From contig NZ_CAKKNB010000001.1 of the NCBI RefSeq assembly GCF_918741295.1, positions 1,582,806-1,646,805 of the forward strand: a stretch of 64,000 bases of DNA, in the 5' to 3' direction. Under the pieces are notes generated by a model. The model had not been told where the DNA came from. It was given only the letters and a program-made list of their open reading frames with translations, and made no database searches. The position numbers and the translations under genes are program-made. Below, one piece after another: positions 16,500 to 31,176 of the stretch (within the stretch, counting starts at the first letter, position 1; the number at the start of each line of letters is the position of its first letter). This stretch comes from Aquabacterium sp. CECT 9606. Lineage in GTDB: Bacteria > Pseudomonadota > Gammaproteobacteria > Burkholderiales > Burkholderiaceae_C.

Positions 16500-17933
16500 T
16501 CAAGCCGTGGCCGCGAACAAACCACCCAGCTCGCTTGCGCCGAAGCGTTTGTAGCGCGGGGCCACCAGTTCAAGGTTGCTGGATGAGACGCCCATCCACC
16601 GGCCGAGTTCTGCGGCCAGTTGATCCACGGACAGCGAAGGCAGCAACCTGCCTTGTCCGACTTGATCGTTCCCACCCAGGCCAGGCTCAGGCAAGGTGCC
16701 ATACAGGCGCCCGCCTGCCACCGCGCCACCCATCACCAGGTGGTGCCCGCCCCAACCGTGGTCAGAGCCATCGCCATTGCTGGTCAGGGTGCGTCCAAAA
16801 TCGCTGGCCGTGAAGGTGGTCACCTGGCGGTCCACGCCCAATGAGCGCATCGCCTCGTCGAACGAGGCCAGCGCCTGCGCCACCTGTTCCATCAGCCTGG
16901 GATGATCCAACATCAGGCGATCGTGCAAATCAAAGCCGCCCAGGGACACGAAAAACACCTGGCGCTTGAGGCCCAGAGCCTGGCGCGCCGCGATGGTGCG
17001 CGCCACCATCAACAACTGCTGGGCCAGGCGGCGGGGTTTGCCATCCACCGAGGTGGTGAACATCGAGGGCAGGTTGCCAGGGGCCGTGAGCAAAGCCTCG
17101 CTCAAGGTGTGCTGGCCGGCCACGGCGCGTTTCATGATGGCCGCGTGCGTGCGGGCCAGCAGCACGGGGTGGTCTTGCCGGGTGACCAAAGACTGGAATA
17201 CTTCAGACGCGCGGCTGGAGCCAAACAGGCCCGACGATCGGCTGGCCAACAAGGGGGCCGGGCCATCGGGCGCCACCGCATAAGGCACCACGGTATCGCC
17301 CGCCAGGTACACGGCATTGCCGGCCACGTTCACGCAGGTGAAAGCGGCTTTGCCCGTGTTGTTGGACGACAGCATCAGGTCGCCCACGCGGCCGCCCCAA
17401 CCCACAGTGCCGCCTTCGGGCTGGTAGGACTGCCACACGGCCTGCTGGTCGTTGTGCGAGAACAGCTGCGGTGGCAGTTGAACGTTCTTGCGGAAATCAT
17501 CCAGGGTGGTGGGTTGCAGCAAGGGCCCGATGTTGAGCAGCATGCCCAGCCGCTGCTGCTCAAACAACCGCTTCAAGGGCGCCCACTCGGGCGGGAACGC
17601 CACCTCGCGGCCCGAGGGCAGGCCGCTGCTTGGGTTCAGCTTGGTGTTCACCAGCTCGGCCTCTGTGCGCGCCAGGTTCTGGCGGGCGTTGGCGTAGGCC
17701 AGGTAGCTGCTGGCATCGCAAGGGATCACGGTGTTGCCGTGGTCATTGCCGCCATTCAGGAAAACGCAGACCAGGGCCTTGTAGTCGTCATTGCCCGAAG
17801 TGGCCGCGGCGGCTTCGGCCATGGTGGCCAGGCTGGCGGCCCAAGGTGCGGCGGCGCCCATCATGGACAGGGCGCCTGTGCGGCGCAGGAAAGCCCGGCG
17901 GCTTGAATCGTGGCGTGACATGGTGGTGCTCAA
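16500..17933 (-). CDS. DUF1501 family protein with Tat signal
   Basis: SSRRAFLRRTGALSMMGAAAPWAASLA; ALVCVFLNGGNDHGNTVIPCD; GWGGHHLVMGGAVAGGRLYG. Confidence 0.9.
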   Translation of the reverse strand: MSTTMSRHDSSRRAFLRRTGALSMMGAAAPWAASLATMAEAAAATSGNDDYKALVCVFLNGGNDHGNTVIPCDASSYLAYANARQNLARTEAELVNTKLNPSSGLPSGREVAFPPEWAPLKRLFEQQRLGMLLNIGPLLQPTTLDDFRKNVQLPPQLFSHNDQQAVWQSYQPEGGTVGWGGRVGDLMLSSNNTGKAAFTCVNVAGNAVYLAGDTVVPYAVAPDGPAPLLASRSSGLFGSSRASEVFQSLVTRQDHPVLLARTHAAIMKRAVAGQHTLSEALLTAPGNLPSMFTTSVDGKPRRLAQQLLMVARTIAARQALGLKRQVFFVSLGGFDLHDRLMLDHPRLMEQVAQALASFDEAMRSLGVDRQVTTFTASDFGRTLTSNGDGSDHGWGGHHLVMGGAVAGGRLYGTLPEPGLGGNDQVGQGRLLPSLSVDQLAAELGRWMGVSSSNLELVAPRYKRFGASELGGLFAATA

Positions 17934-17936
17934 TCC

Positions 17937-19739
17937 TCAGCGCTGAACCAGGAAATCCGGGCTGCACAAGATCAGGTAGACGGCGATCAGAACGCGTGCG
18001 CGGCGGCCCGTGACAAAGTGCGAGCCGGTCGGTGTGTCCACGGGGTGGATGGCCGCGTCCAACTGGGTGATCGACTCGACGGCGCTGAGGATCATGGTGA
18101 TGTTCTCGGGCAAGAGGGCACCACCGGTCAAGGCGGTGTTGAGCCAGGCCACGAGTTCCACGGGCGTCGCGGCCAGGTCATCCCAGTTCATGAGCGACCT
18201 AGGCAGCCTGATGCGATCGTAGTTGGGCTCGACCTGGTCGGCGCCAAACCCGATCACCGTTTGCATGAAATTGGCGTAGGCGATCACCGTGGCATCGTCG
18301 GTGATCTGGAACTCGGGGGCGACCATGCCCTGGCATGTCAACTCGCTGTTGGGCGGCACGTAGCCAGGCCGGTAGAAGTTGAAGACCGAAGGCGCGCGCA
18401 AGGGGCTTTGGCCCAGGGCGGTCGTGGTGGCCAGGTTGGGCACCAACCATTTGCCATCGGTGGATTGCACATCGAACAACCTGGCCCAATGAACCAGGCG
18501 CAAAACCGGTTCGCGCAGCTTGCCGTGGTAGACGAGGCCGGCAGTGCTGGTCAGCGGCGGCCGCGCCTCCGGGTCCAGAACGATGGCCCGGATCACGGCC
18601 TTGATGTCACCGCGCACACCCAGGCCGTTGTTGGCAAAAATGCCGGAGACCCGCGCGATGTACGCCGGGCTGGGGTTGCTGGTCACCAGTTGCTGGATCA
18701 GGCGCCGGCTGATGAAGGGCGGCACATTGGGGTGCTGAAAGATGACATCCAGCGCCGCGTCCAGCGCTTGCTCACCATTCTTGTCGGCACCAATCGTGGC
18801 ACCCAGGAAAGATTTGCTGCCTTCTGAAAAATCGGCTGAGTTGTGAATCATGGGGCGGGCCAGGTGGTCTGGCACCGCTTCGCTGAAGCGGTCGAAATCC
18901 CACCCGGTGAACACCGAGGCGAGGCCGCTGATGTCCTCGTTGCTGTAGTTGGGAACGGGCTTGCCCGAGCTGTTCAGCACCTCGCTGCCATCGGGGCGCA
19001 ACTGGTTGAGCCCGATGGTGAACAGCTGCAGGATTTCACGCGCGTAGTTTTCGTCGGGTTGGCGCTGGGTGACTGCGTCGGCCTTGCGGCTGCCACGCAT
19101 GTTCAGGTACACACCCATGGCGGTCGACAGCGTGATGGCTTTGAGCAGGGTTCTGAAATTGCCCAGGCCCTGGGCTTCAAGGATGTCCCAATAGGCCATG
19201 GCGGCGAACTGGCCCCAAGGCGTGGCCATGTTGCTGGACGACACCACGAAGATCTGTGACCAGGCCAATGCCATGCGCTGGCGCACCACATCGGGCCGCC
19301 CCAACAGGCGCGACCACAAGGCGTTGTCGACGCCACGGTCGGTGCCAAAGTTGCCTTCGCCAGCGAAGCCCTTCTCCTTGGCCCAATCAAAAACCGTGGG
19401 GCCCGGCAACGGGTCGTTCAATCGCGCGTTCAGCCAGATGGTGTAGTTGCGATCGGTTTCGACAATTTGCTTGACGTCAGGGATGGTGGCGCCGAGGCCG
19501 ATTTGCGCCAGGAAGCGCGAAGCCATCTCATAAGTGGGAGCGGGCAACGGGCCCGCGGGGTTGACCGGTGTGGCTGCTGCCTGCGCCGGCTGGGCCGCGC
19601 ACTGGGGTGTCAGCCCCTGCGCATTGTTCTTCGGATCGTTGGGTTTTTTGCCGCCACCGCCACAGGCGGTGGTCAGGGCGGCCACGCCGACTGCCGACAC
19701 CCACGCGGCGCCCTTGTTGCTTGTCTCTTCCCTGCTCAT
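17937..19739 (-). CDS. DUF1800 family protein
   Basis: RFLAQIGLGATIPDV..., QPDENYAREILQLFTIGLNQL, SVFNFYRPGYVPPNSEL. Confidence 0.9.
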   Translation of the reverse strand: MSREETSNKGAAWVSAVGVAALTTACGGGGKKPNDPKNNAQGLTPQCAAQPAQAAATPVNPAGPLPAPTYEMASRFLAQIGLGATIPDVKQIVETDRNYTIWLNARLNDPLPGPTVFDWAKEKGFAGEGNFGTDRGVDNALWSRLLGRPDVVRQRMALAWSQIFVVSSSNMATPWGQFAAMAYWDILEAQGLGNFRTLLKAITLSTAMGVYLNMRGSRKADAVTQRQPDENYAREILQLFTIGLNQLRPDGSEVLNSSGKPVPNYSNEDISGLASVFTGWDFDRFSEAVPDHLARPMIHNSADFSEGSKSFLGATIGADKNGEQALDAALDVIFQHPNVPPFISRRLIQQLVTSNPSPAYIARVSGIFANNGLGVRGDIKAVIRAIVLDPEARPPLTSTAGLVYHGKLREPVLRLVHWARLFDVQSTDGKWLVPNLATTTALGQSPLRAPSVFNFYRPGYVPPNSELTCQGMVAPEFQITDDATVIAYANFMQTVIGFGADQVEPNYDRIRLPRSLMNWDDLAATPVELVAWLNTALTGGALLPENITMILSAVESITQLDAAIHPVDTPTGSHFVTGRRARVLIAVYLILCSPDFLVQR

Positions 19740-19819
19740 TGATTCGCTCACCTTGCGCCAGAACAACGGCGCGGTTGGCGCGACTTTAGCGGGGATGTTT
19801 CAGCGCCTCAAGAACCTAT

Positions 19820-20890
19820 TCAGGGGGTTTCCCGCACAGCACCAGGCTCGGTGGTCGTCCATTCATTGGCCAGCCGATAGCCCACGGCCAAAAAGGTTGG
19901 GCCCAGGAAGGCGCCAATCACCCCAAAGGCCAGCACCCCGCCCAGCACGCCGAGGAACACGATGGCGAAGGGCAGGCGAGAGCCTCGGCTGATGATCAGC
20001 GGTTTGATGACGTTGTCCACGGCGCTGACCAGGAAGAAGCCCCAAGCGGCCACGAAGGCCGCCCAACCAGGTTCACCTTGCTGGAAAAGCCAGATGGCCG
20101 CCCCGCCCCACACCAAGGGCGGCCCGACGGGGATCACCGACAAGAAGAAGGTGGCCCCGCCCAGCAGCACGGCACCCGGCACGCCCGCGATGGCAAAGCC
20201 GATGGCGGCGAGGACACCCTGCGCCAGCGCCGTGCCCAACACGCCATAGATCACGCCAGTGACCGTGCCACGGGCGATGCCCAGCAAGTAGGTGGCGCGC
20301 TCGCCGGCCAGGTGCGCCAAGGCGATGTGCAGGCGGGCAGCCAGTAGCTCGCCATGCAGGAAAAAGAAAAAGGCCAGGAACACCGACAGCGCGATGTCCA
20401 ACACCCCTTTGCCCACCACGCGCCCGGCCGTCAAGGCCATGGTCTGGGCGGGCTGGGCCAGCTTGCCAAGCTCTTCCATCAGACGCTGCCCGTCGTGCGC
20501 GAACTGCTGCCAGTAGGCTTCCAGGGAATGGCCGACCAAAGGCAGGTTGGCCAGCCAGGAGGGCGCATCGGGCAGGCCATTCTTGAGCAGCGATGTGGCC
20601 GCGACGCCCAGCTCGGCCACGTTGTCGGCCATGGCCAGTGCCACGGCAACGACGGGCACCAACAGGACCACGGTCACCAAAAGGGTCATCAAGCTGGCGG
20701 CCAAGGTGCGCCGCTGCCCGACCAGGCGATCCAGACGAAGGAACACGGTCCAGCTGGTGGACGCCAGGATCGCGGCCCAGACCAGCGAGGTCAGGAAGGG
20801 CCACAACACCAACAGGCACCCACTGCCGAGCAGCGTCAACGCCAGGGTGGCGAGGACTCGGTCTGAACGGGGGCTTTGCATGGCGGGCAC
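19820..20890 (-). CDS. AI-2E family transporter
   Basis: Polytopic protein; VSAVDNVIKPLIISRGSRLPFAIVFLGVLGGVLAFGVIGAFLGPTFLAVGYRL. Confidence 0.9.
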   Translation of the reverse strand: MPAMQSPRSDRVLATLALTLLGSGCLLVLWPFLTSLVWAAILASTSWTVFLRLDRLVGQRRTLAASLMTLLVTVVLLVPVVAVALAMADNVAELGVAATSLLKNGLPDAPSWLANLPLVGHSLEAYWQQFAHDGQRLMEELGKLAQPAQTMALTAGRVVGKGVLDIALSVFLAFFFFLHGELLAARLHIALAHLAGERATYLLGIARGTVTGVIYGVLGTALAQGVLAAIGFAIAGVPGAVLLGGATFFLSVIPVGPPLVWGGAAIWLFQQGEPGWAAFVAAWGFFLVSAVDNVIKPLIISRGSRLPFAIVFLGVLGGVLAFGVIGAFLGPTFLAVGYRLANEWTTTEPGAVRETP

Positions 20891-20941
20891 AAGGTGGTGA
20901 ACAAGGCCCCGAGCTTACTTGACCCCTGCCGGAAGAGCGGG

Positions 20942-21370
20942 CTAGAACGTCACTTTCACCGATGGCGCGCTGCGGTTCGCCTTGCCATGAAAAACCGCCT
21001 CGATGTTGTTGCCGTCCGGGTCCAGCACAAATGCCGCGTAGTAGCCTGGGTGGTAAGGGCGTTCACCGGGGGCGCCGTTGTCCTGGCCGCCGTTCGCCAG
21101 CGCTGCCTGGTAAAACGCCTTGACCATGGCTTCGTCCTGCGCTTGAAACGCCAGGTGGTGGCGCCCGGTCAAGTGCCCCTGAGCGGCGGGGTTGTCGGCG
21201 GTGGACACGAACAACTCGTCCGCCCAGAAGAAGCCTTCGCCAGTGCCGCCCATCGGGATCTTCAGGACCTTGAACACCGCCGTGTAAAACGACTGGCTGG
21301 CCGCCAGGTCGCGCACAACCAATTGGATGTGGTCAATCAAGCGGCCACGGTGAAGTTCTTGGGTTTCCAT
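20942..21370 (-). CDS. VOC (glyoxalase/bleomycin resistance) family protein
   Basis: IDHIQLVVRDLAASQSFYTAVFKVL ... YYAAFVLDPDGNNIEAVFHG. Confidence 0.88.
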   Translation of the reverse strand: METQELHRGRLIDHIQLVVRDLAASQSFYTAVFKVLKIPMGGTGEGFFWADELFVSTADNPAAQGHLTGRHHLAFQAQDEAMVKAFYQAALANGGQDNGAPGERPYHPGYYAAFVLDPDGNNIEAVFHGKANRSAPSVKVTF

Positions 21371-21400
21371 GGTGCCCTCCTGTCAAGGAATGTGGGGGGG

Positions 21401-21773
21401 TCATTTTCTACCTTCAATCTCGGCCCGCAAGCGCTCTTCCTGGGCCTGCAATTCAGGTGTGAACTCAGCACCGAAATCGGCCGCCTCGAACAGTGGCCGA
21501 ATCTCGATCTCGGAATCGCCGTCCATCGGGTTGGGGCACCGCTTGACCCAGCTCTTTCGTCTCGGCGAAAGGCCCGTCCGTCACGCTTCGCTGGCTGCCG
21601 GAAAACTGCACCCGCTTGCCCCGGGCACTCGGGTGCAGCCCTTCGCCCGCCAGCAGCAAGCCGGCCTTGACGAGCTCTTCATTGAAGTTGCCCATGGCCG
21701 CCATCAACTCCGTGCGGGGCATTTCACCTGCCTCTGATTGGCTTGTCGCCTTCACCATCACCATGACACGCAT
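21401..21773 (-). pseudogene. YciI-family protein, internal out-of-frame deletion
   Basis: Frame 1 MRVMVMVKATSQSEAGEMPRTELMAAMGNFNEELVKAGLLLAGEGLHPSARGKRVQFSGSQRSVTDGPFAETKEL; frame 2 continues VKRCPNPMDGDSEIEIRPLFEAADFGAEFTPELQAQEERLRAEIEGRK*; intervening segment missing. Confidence 0.8.
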
Positions 21774-21839
21774 CGCTGTTCTCCTTGGGTGGGATTGGAG
21801 GGCCGCAATCGACAGGGCGTGACAGATTGTGCGCATCCG

Positions 21840-22841
21840 TCACCGGCCCTGTTTGCCCCGATGGGCCCTGAAGGCCCTTGGCGTCAGCCCGGTCCAGCGC
21901 TTGAAAGACCGGGTGAAAGCGCTTTGTTCGCTGTAGCCCAACAGCAAGGCGATCTCTGCCAGCGACAAGCCGTGGTCCTGAAGGTAGCCGCACGCCAGTT
22001 GCTCGCGTGTGCGGTCCAGCATTTGTTGCCACGAGAGCCCGCTGGCGGCCAGGCGCCTTTGCAAGGTGCGCGTGGATTGATGCAGGCTGGCCGCTACCTT
22101 GTCCACCGAGATCTGGCCCTCAGGCAGCAGGCGTGCGAGCAGTTGTTGCACGGATTGGTCGAACGCGTTGGGCTCGGGCAGCGCGTCCATCAGGGCTTGG
22201 GCTTGCAGCTCCAGCAAATCCTTGAGCATCGGGTCTCGCTTGCTCAGCGGCAGGCCGAGCAAAGGCAGAGGGATGCTGACCAGCGTGCGCGGCTGATCGA
22301 AGCGCACGGGGCAGCGAAAGAACTGCTCGCAAGCCGCCTGCCGATCAAAGCTGGCCGTGTGCATGAAGTGCACCTGGGTGGGCGAGACCTGCTCGTCGAC
22401 CTGTTGCCGCATGAACGAGACAAGCGCGGCAATGGCCACCTCATCGGCCAGGGCACCCCCGCCCCCTGGCGGCCAGCTCAAACTCACGTCCATGCCGGTG
22501 GGGTGCACTTGGGCAATGCCTGCGCCATAAAACAGGCGCTCGTAGCGTTGGTAGGCCGCCATGGCATCGCCCAAGGTGTCACAGGCCATGACCAGGTAGC
22601 CCAGGGCGCCCACGTGCCGGGCGGCCACGCCTGCGCCAATGTCCAGGCCCAACGCAGGGCGCTCAGGGCGCAGTGCGGTCGCTTCATCCAGCATGCCGGC
22701 CCACGCCACCATGGGCACGGCGTCGTTCACCGCGTGGGCGTTCACGGCGGCGCGCAGGCGGCGGGCGTCAAGCGACTCGCGGTCCAGCCAGTCGGTGAGC
22801 AGGCGTGTCCAGGCGCCGGTGACGCGGATCAGGAAAGACAT
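21840..22841 (-). CDS. AraC-family transcriptional regulator
   Basis: C-terminal ...LACGYLQDHGLSLAEIALLLGYSEQSAFTRSFKRWTGLTPRAFRAHR. Confidence 0.9.
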   Translation of the reverse strand: MSFLIRVTGAWTRLLTDWLDRESLDARRLRAAVNAHAVNDAVPMVAWAGMLDEATALRPERPALGLDIGAGVAARHVGALGYLVMACDTLGDAMAAYQRYERLFYGAGIAQVHPTGMDVSLSWPPGGGGALADEVAIAALVSFMRQQVDEQVSPTQVHFMHTASFDRQAACEQFFRCPVRFDQPRTLVSIPLPLLGLPLSKRDPMLKDLLELQAQALMDALPEPNAFDQSVQQLLARLLPEGQISVDKVAASLHQSTRTLQRRLAASGLSWQQMLDRTREQLACGYLQDHGLSLAEIALLLGYSEQSAFTRSFKRWTGLTPRAFRAHRGKQGR

Positions 22842-22925
22842 TGACTTGGCATGGATGGTTAAAACATTGGCATGCATTGTCGATGCATTGCAGGGCGGCG
22901 TCTCTAAATTCCAGCCATTGACGAC

Positions 22926-23804
22926 ATGATTTGGAGATGGCTGGTGACCGACTTTTTGCACGCCTTGTATTTCATCCTGATCGCCGGCTCGGTGTTCATT
23001 GGACTGGTGCTGCTGGAGCGGCGCCATCTCGTCCATCAGCAAAAGCCAGATGCCTACAACACGCAAGAAACGCTGGCGAATTTCTCGACCGGTGTTTTGT
23101 ACAAGGTGACGGACGGCGTCTTCATCGCGCTGGTGGTGACCGTGTTCTACGACTGGGTGCGGCAGTGGGGCCTGAATTGGCGCTCATCTTCGGTGGCGCT
23201 GGATTTCGCGCTGCTGTTCGTGCTGACGGATTTGGTCTTTTACTGGGCTCACCGTTTCATGCACCGGGTGCGCTATGGCTGGGCGGCGCATTCGGTGCAC
23301 CACAGCTCCGAGCGCTACAACTTGTCGACGGCCTTGCGGCAAACGCCCATGTTCGACCTGTCGGGGGTGGTGTTGCTCAGCACCATCCCGCAGGCACTGA
23401 TTGGCTTTGACAAGAATCTGGCTGTGCTGGCCTTGGAGGTGAACCTGTTCTACCAATTCTTCATCCACACCGAGGTGGTTCGCCGCTTGCCCGCCTGGTT
23501 TGAATACGTGTTCAACACGCCATCGCACCACCGCGTTCACCATGGCCGCAACCCGCGCCAGATCGACACCAATTTCGGCGGCACGCTCATCATCTGGGAT
23601 CGGCTGTTCGGCACCTTCGTGGACGAGCGGGAGGCGGGCGAGATCCGCTATGGCGTGAGTGCCCGGGCACCGCGTTCGCTCAACCCGCTGCGCCTGGTGT
23701 TTGGCGAGTTCGTGTCGATGTGGGTTGATGTGTGGCGGCACAAGGATCTGCGCATTGTGTGGAAGCATCCCGATTGGGTGAACGAGCGCTACCCCCAGGC
23801 CTGA
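22926..23804 (+). CDS. Sterol desaturase / fatty acid hydroxylase family protein
   Basis: HRFMHRVRYGWAAHSVHHSSERYN ... HHRVHHGRNPRQIDTNFGG histidine motifs. Confidence 0.92.
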   Translation: MIWRWLVTDFLHALYFILIAGSVFIGLVLLERRHLVHQQKPDAYNTQETLANFSTGVLYKVTDGVFIALVVTVFYDWVRQWGLNWRSSSVALDFALLFVLTDLVFYWAHRFMHRVRYGWAAHSVHHSSERYNLSTALRQTPMFDLSGVVLLSTIPQALIGFDKNLAVLALEVNLFYQFFIHTEVVRRLPAWFEYVFNTPSHHRVHHGRNPRQIDTNFGGTLIIWDRLFGTFVDEREAGEIRYGVSARAPRSLNPLRLVFGEFVSMWVDVWRHKDLRIVWKHPDWVNERYPQA

Positions 23805-23828
23805 ACACCCTGCCATATACTGGCCGTC

Positions 23829-24197
23829 ATGCGCCGATGGATCGCCATTTTCCTGCTGGTATTGCTGCCGCTCCAGGCCGTCTGGGCGGTCATGGAGCCG
23901 TATTGCCTGCACGAAAGCAGCCAAGGCCACACCCACCACGTGGGTCATCACGAGCACCAGCACCATGCTGATGCAAGCATTGATCACCCAGACGACGGCG
24001 GGCAAGCAGACAGCCCGGCGTCGGCCATGGCCGACCACGATCACCATTGCTGTTCGGCCTTGTCTTTGCTGACCACCGCTGCGCAGCAGTTGCCTGGGCC
24101 CATGCCCCGGGCTGAACTGGTGGCCTCGCCCTTGGCGGGCTATGCTTCCTTCGATGCCACGCGCATCGAGCGCCCCAACTGGACCACCTCGCCCTGA
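23829..24197 (+). CDS. czcI: CzcI-like His-rich periplasmic protein
   Basis: Signal peptide plus HTHHVGHHEHQHHADASIDH; immediately upstream of czcCBA. Confidence 0.65.
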   Translation: MRRWIAIFLLVLLPLQAVWAVMEPYCLHESSQGHTHHVGHHEHQHHADASIDHPDDGGQADSPASAMADHDHHCCSALSLLTTAAQQLPGPMPRAELVASPLAGYASFDATRIERPNWTTSP

Positions 24198-24311
24198 GTC
24201 GGCGAGACAGGTTCCTTGGATCAACGCACCCTGATGTGATCCTGGCCATGTGAGGCCGGGTGCCATCCACCTGTTCGCCGAATGTCCCCTGCTTGATGTG
24301 CGGAGAATTCG

Positions 24312-25544
24312 ATGCGACGGTTTCATCTTTGCTGGGCGGCCCGCATGGCCCTGCTCAGTCCTTTCTTGTGCCAAATGGCCTGGGCCCAAAGCCTGAGCCT
24401 GGACACCGCCTTGGCCACGGCGCTGGCACAGCACCCCGATTTGCGCGCCACGGTGCTGGAGCGCGAGGCCGCCCAAGGTGCCACGCAGCAAGCCGGTGCC
24501 TGGCTGAACCCCGAGCTGTCCACGTTGGTGGAAGACAACCAGCGGGCCACGCGCACCACCACCATTCAACTGAACCAGCCCATCGAGCTGGGTGGCAAGC
24601 GGTCGGCCCGCATCAGCGCGGCGCAGGCGGTGCAAGGCCAGGCGGACCTGGATGTGGTTTCGCGGCGAGCCCAGATCAGGTCGCAAGTGATGGCGGCGTT
24701 TCATGCCGCCGCCGTGGCGCAAGAGCGCGTGCGGCTGTCCGATGAATTGGGGCGCTTGTCCACCCAGGCACGCGAGGCGGCTTCCAAGCGGGTGATGGCG
24801 GGCAAGGTGTCGCCGGTCGAAGAGCTGAAGGCGCAAGTGGCCGAAGCCCAGGCGCTGTCGGCATCCACCGTGGCTCTAAACGATTGGCAGGGGGCCGTGG
24901 CTCAGCTGCGCCTGGCCCTGGGCGATCCAAGTGCCAGGTTTGACCGGGTGGAGACCGACCTTCAACGCTTGCCGGCTTTGGGTCACTGGGCGCCCTTGGC
25001 GCAACGGCTGGAAGCCTCGCCAACCATCGCGCGGGCGCAGCAGGAGATCGCGCGTCGGCAAGCCCTGAGCGACCTGGAGCGGGCGCGCCGTGTGCCAGAC
25101 CTGACCGTGTCGCTCGGTGCCAAGCGCGATGCGCAATTGGGCCGCGATCAGCCCATCGTGGGCCTGAGCCTGGTGCTGCCGCTGTTCGACCGCAACCAGG
25201 GCGCCATCCTGGAAGCCAGCCGCCGCGAAGACAAGGCCAGGGCCGAACTCGAGTCCGTGCGCGCCAGCGTTGAAGCGCAGGCCAACCAGGCCTGGTCGCA
25301 ATTGACCTCGGCCCTGGCGCAGGCCCACGCACTGCGCGACAAGGTGCTGCCGGCCGCAAGGCAGGCCTTTGCCTCCAGCACCAAAGGGTACGAGCTGGGC
25401 AAGTTCGGTTTCCTGGATGTGCTCGATGCCCAGCGCACCCTTTTTGAGGCGGAGGCCCTGGCGCTGAACGCCGCCGCTCAGGCTTACCAGGCCGACGCCC
25501 GCTTGCTTGAGCTGCTGGGTGAGCCCAACCCGATGAAGGACTGA
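24312..25544 (+). CDS. czcC: Heavy-metal efflux outer membrane protein (CzcC/TolC family)
   Basis: TTIQLNQPIELGGKRSARI; GYELGKFGFLDVLDAQRTLFEAE. Confidence 0.88.
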   Translation: MRRFHLCWAARMALLSPFLCQMAWAQSLSLDTALATALAQHPDLRATVLEREAAQGATQQAGAWLNPELSTLVEDNQRATRTTTIQLNQPIELGGKRSARISAAQAVQGQADLDVVSRRAQIRSQVMAAFHAAAVAQERVRLSDELGRLSTQAREAASKRVMAGKVSPVEELKAQVAEAQALSASTVALNDWQGAVAQLRLALGDPSARFDRVETDLQRLPALGHWAPLAQRLEASPTIARAQQEIARRQALSDLERARRVPDLTVSLGAKRDAQLGRDQPIVGLSLVLPLFDRNQGAILEASRREDKARAELESVRASVEAQANQAWSQLTSALAQAHALRDKVLPAARQAFASSTKGYELGKFGFLDVLDAQRTLFEAEALALNAAAQAYQADARLLELLGEPNPMKD

Positions 25545-25547
25545 TCC

Positions 25548-30183
<4,636 letters not shown>

Positions 30184-30389
30184 AGATGGAACATATGGTA
30201 TAAATCTGCCTGCGCCGTTGTGGCAACGCCTTTTCAGAGGCGGTACCCCTGCCCAGCTGGCCGCGTTTTGCGACCTTCGTCGCCCTTTTGGTCTGCCGAG
30301 CTGCAGCCAACCGAGCCACTCGATGCTCACGCAGGTTTATTCAGGCCTGCGCTTCCTGATTGATCAAGATTTCAAACATCGCCATTTCC

Positions 30390-30608
30390 ATGGGCAAGTA
30401 CGTCGTTTCGCCCGCGACACACCAGACCGATTGTGGCCGCTTCCGCGCCTCCTTCTCGGTCCATCGTTCACAGGGCAACGGCAGCTACTCCCGTGTGTTC
30501 CGTTTTGACAAAACCTTTGCCTCGCGCGAAGCTGCCCGGCTCTTTGCAGTCACCCAGGGCTGGCTGGAAACGTGCCTGCCGCACCACTCTTCCCAGCCCA
30601 GCAGCTGA
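30390..30608 (+). CDS. Small hypothetical protein
   Basis: MGKYVVSPATHQTDCGRFRASFSVHRSQGNGSYSRVFRFDKTFASREAARLFAVTQGWLETCLPHH. Confidence 0.55.
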   Translation: MGKYVVSPATHQTDCGRFRASFSVHRSQGNGSYSRVFRFDKTFASREAARLFAVTQGWLETCLPHHSSQPSS

Positions 30609-30670
30609 GAACTCCCGATTCGCACACCCGCATCCTGACGATGCGCATGATTCAGAAAGGCTCTTCTTCC

Positions 30671-31021
30671 ATGAGCAGCAAAATTTACGTGGGCAACTTG
30701 CCCTACTCCGTGACCGATTCCAGCCTGAAAGACAACTTCGCAGCGTTTGGCAGCGTTTCCTCCGCCAAGGTCATGATGGACCGGGAAACCGGCAACTCCA
30801 AGGGCTTCGGGTTTGTGGAGATGGCTTCTGCCGAAGTTGCCCAAGCCGCGATCACCGCTCTGCATGGCATGACCGTTGACGGACGCTCGATTGTCGTGAG
30901 CTTGGCTCGTCCCCGCGAAGAAGGTGGCGGCTCGGGCGGCTACAGCGCCGTTGGTTACAGCGTGTCGAAACGTTCGGACGTTGGTTATGGCACGGGTGGC
31001 CACGGCGGCGGTCGCTACTGA
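30671..31021 (+). CDS. RNA-binding protein (single RRM with Gly-rich tail)
   Basis: [26 protein letters not shown]... [13 protein letters not shown]1/RNP2 motifs. Confidence 0.93.
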   Translation: MSSKIYVGNLPYSVTDSSLKDNFAAFGSVSSAKVMMDRETGNSKGFGFVEMASAEVAQAAITALHGMTVDGRSIVVSLARPREEGGGSGGYSAVGYSVSKRSDVGYGTGGHGGGRY

Positions 31022-31043
31022 TCCCAGTTGCTTCCAGCAAAAG

Positions 31044-31069
31044 ACCGGCTTTCAGAGCCGGTTTTTTTT
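31044..31069 (+). terminator. Rho-independent terminator of the RRM gene
   Basis: ACCGGCT-ttca-AGCCGGT-TTTTTTTT. Confidence 0.9.
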
Positions 31070-31176
31070 CGTCTCGACCAGGAGCGGGCGGGCATTGGCT
31101 CACTTCGGTGCACACCGAAGCAAAGAGCGGCGAAGGCATCAGACAGTCACGGTGTTCTTGCACTCTCATTGCCCCC

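Noticed and set aside
16500-19739. DUF1501/DUF1800 pair as a novel system
   Set aside because: Widespread known gene pair; no unusual feature beyond adjacency to nifA
23184-24836. 550-aa minus-strand ORF across hydroxylase, czcI and czcC start
   Set aside because: Spans several genes and an intergenic region with no domain-like sequence
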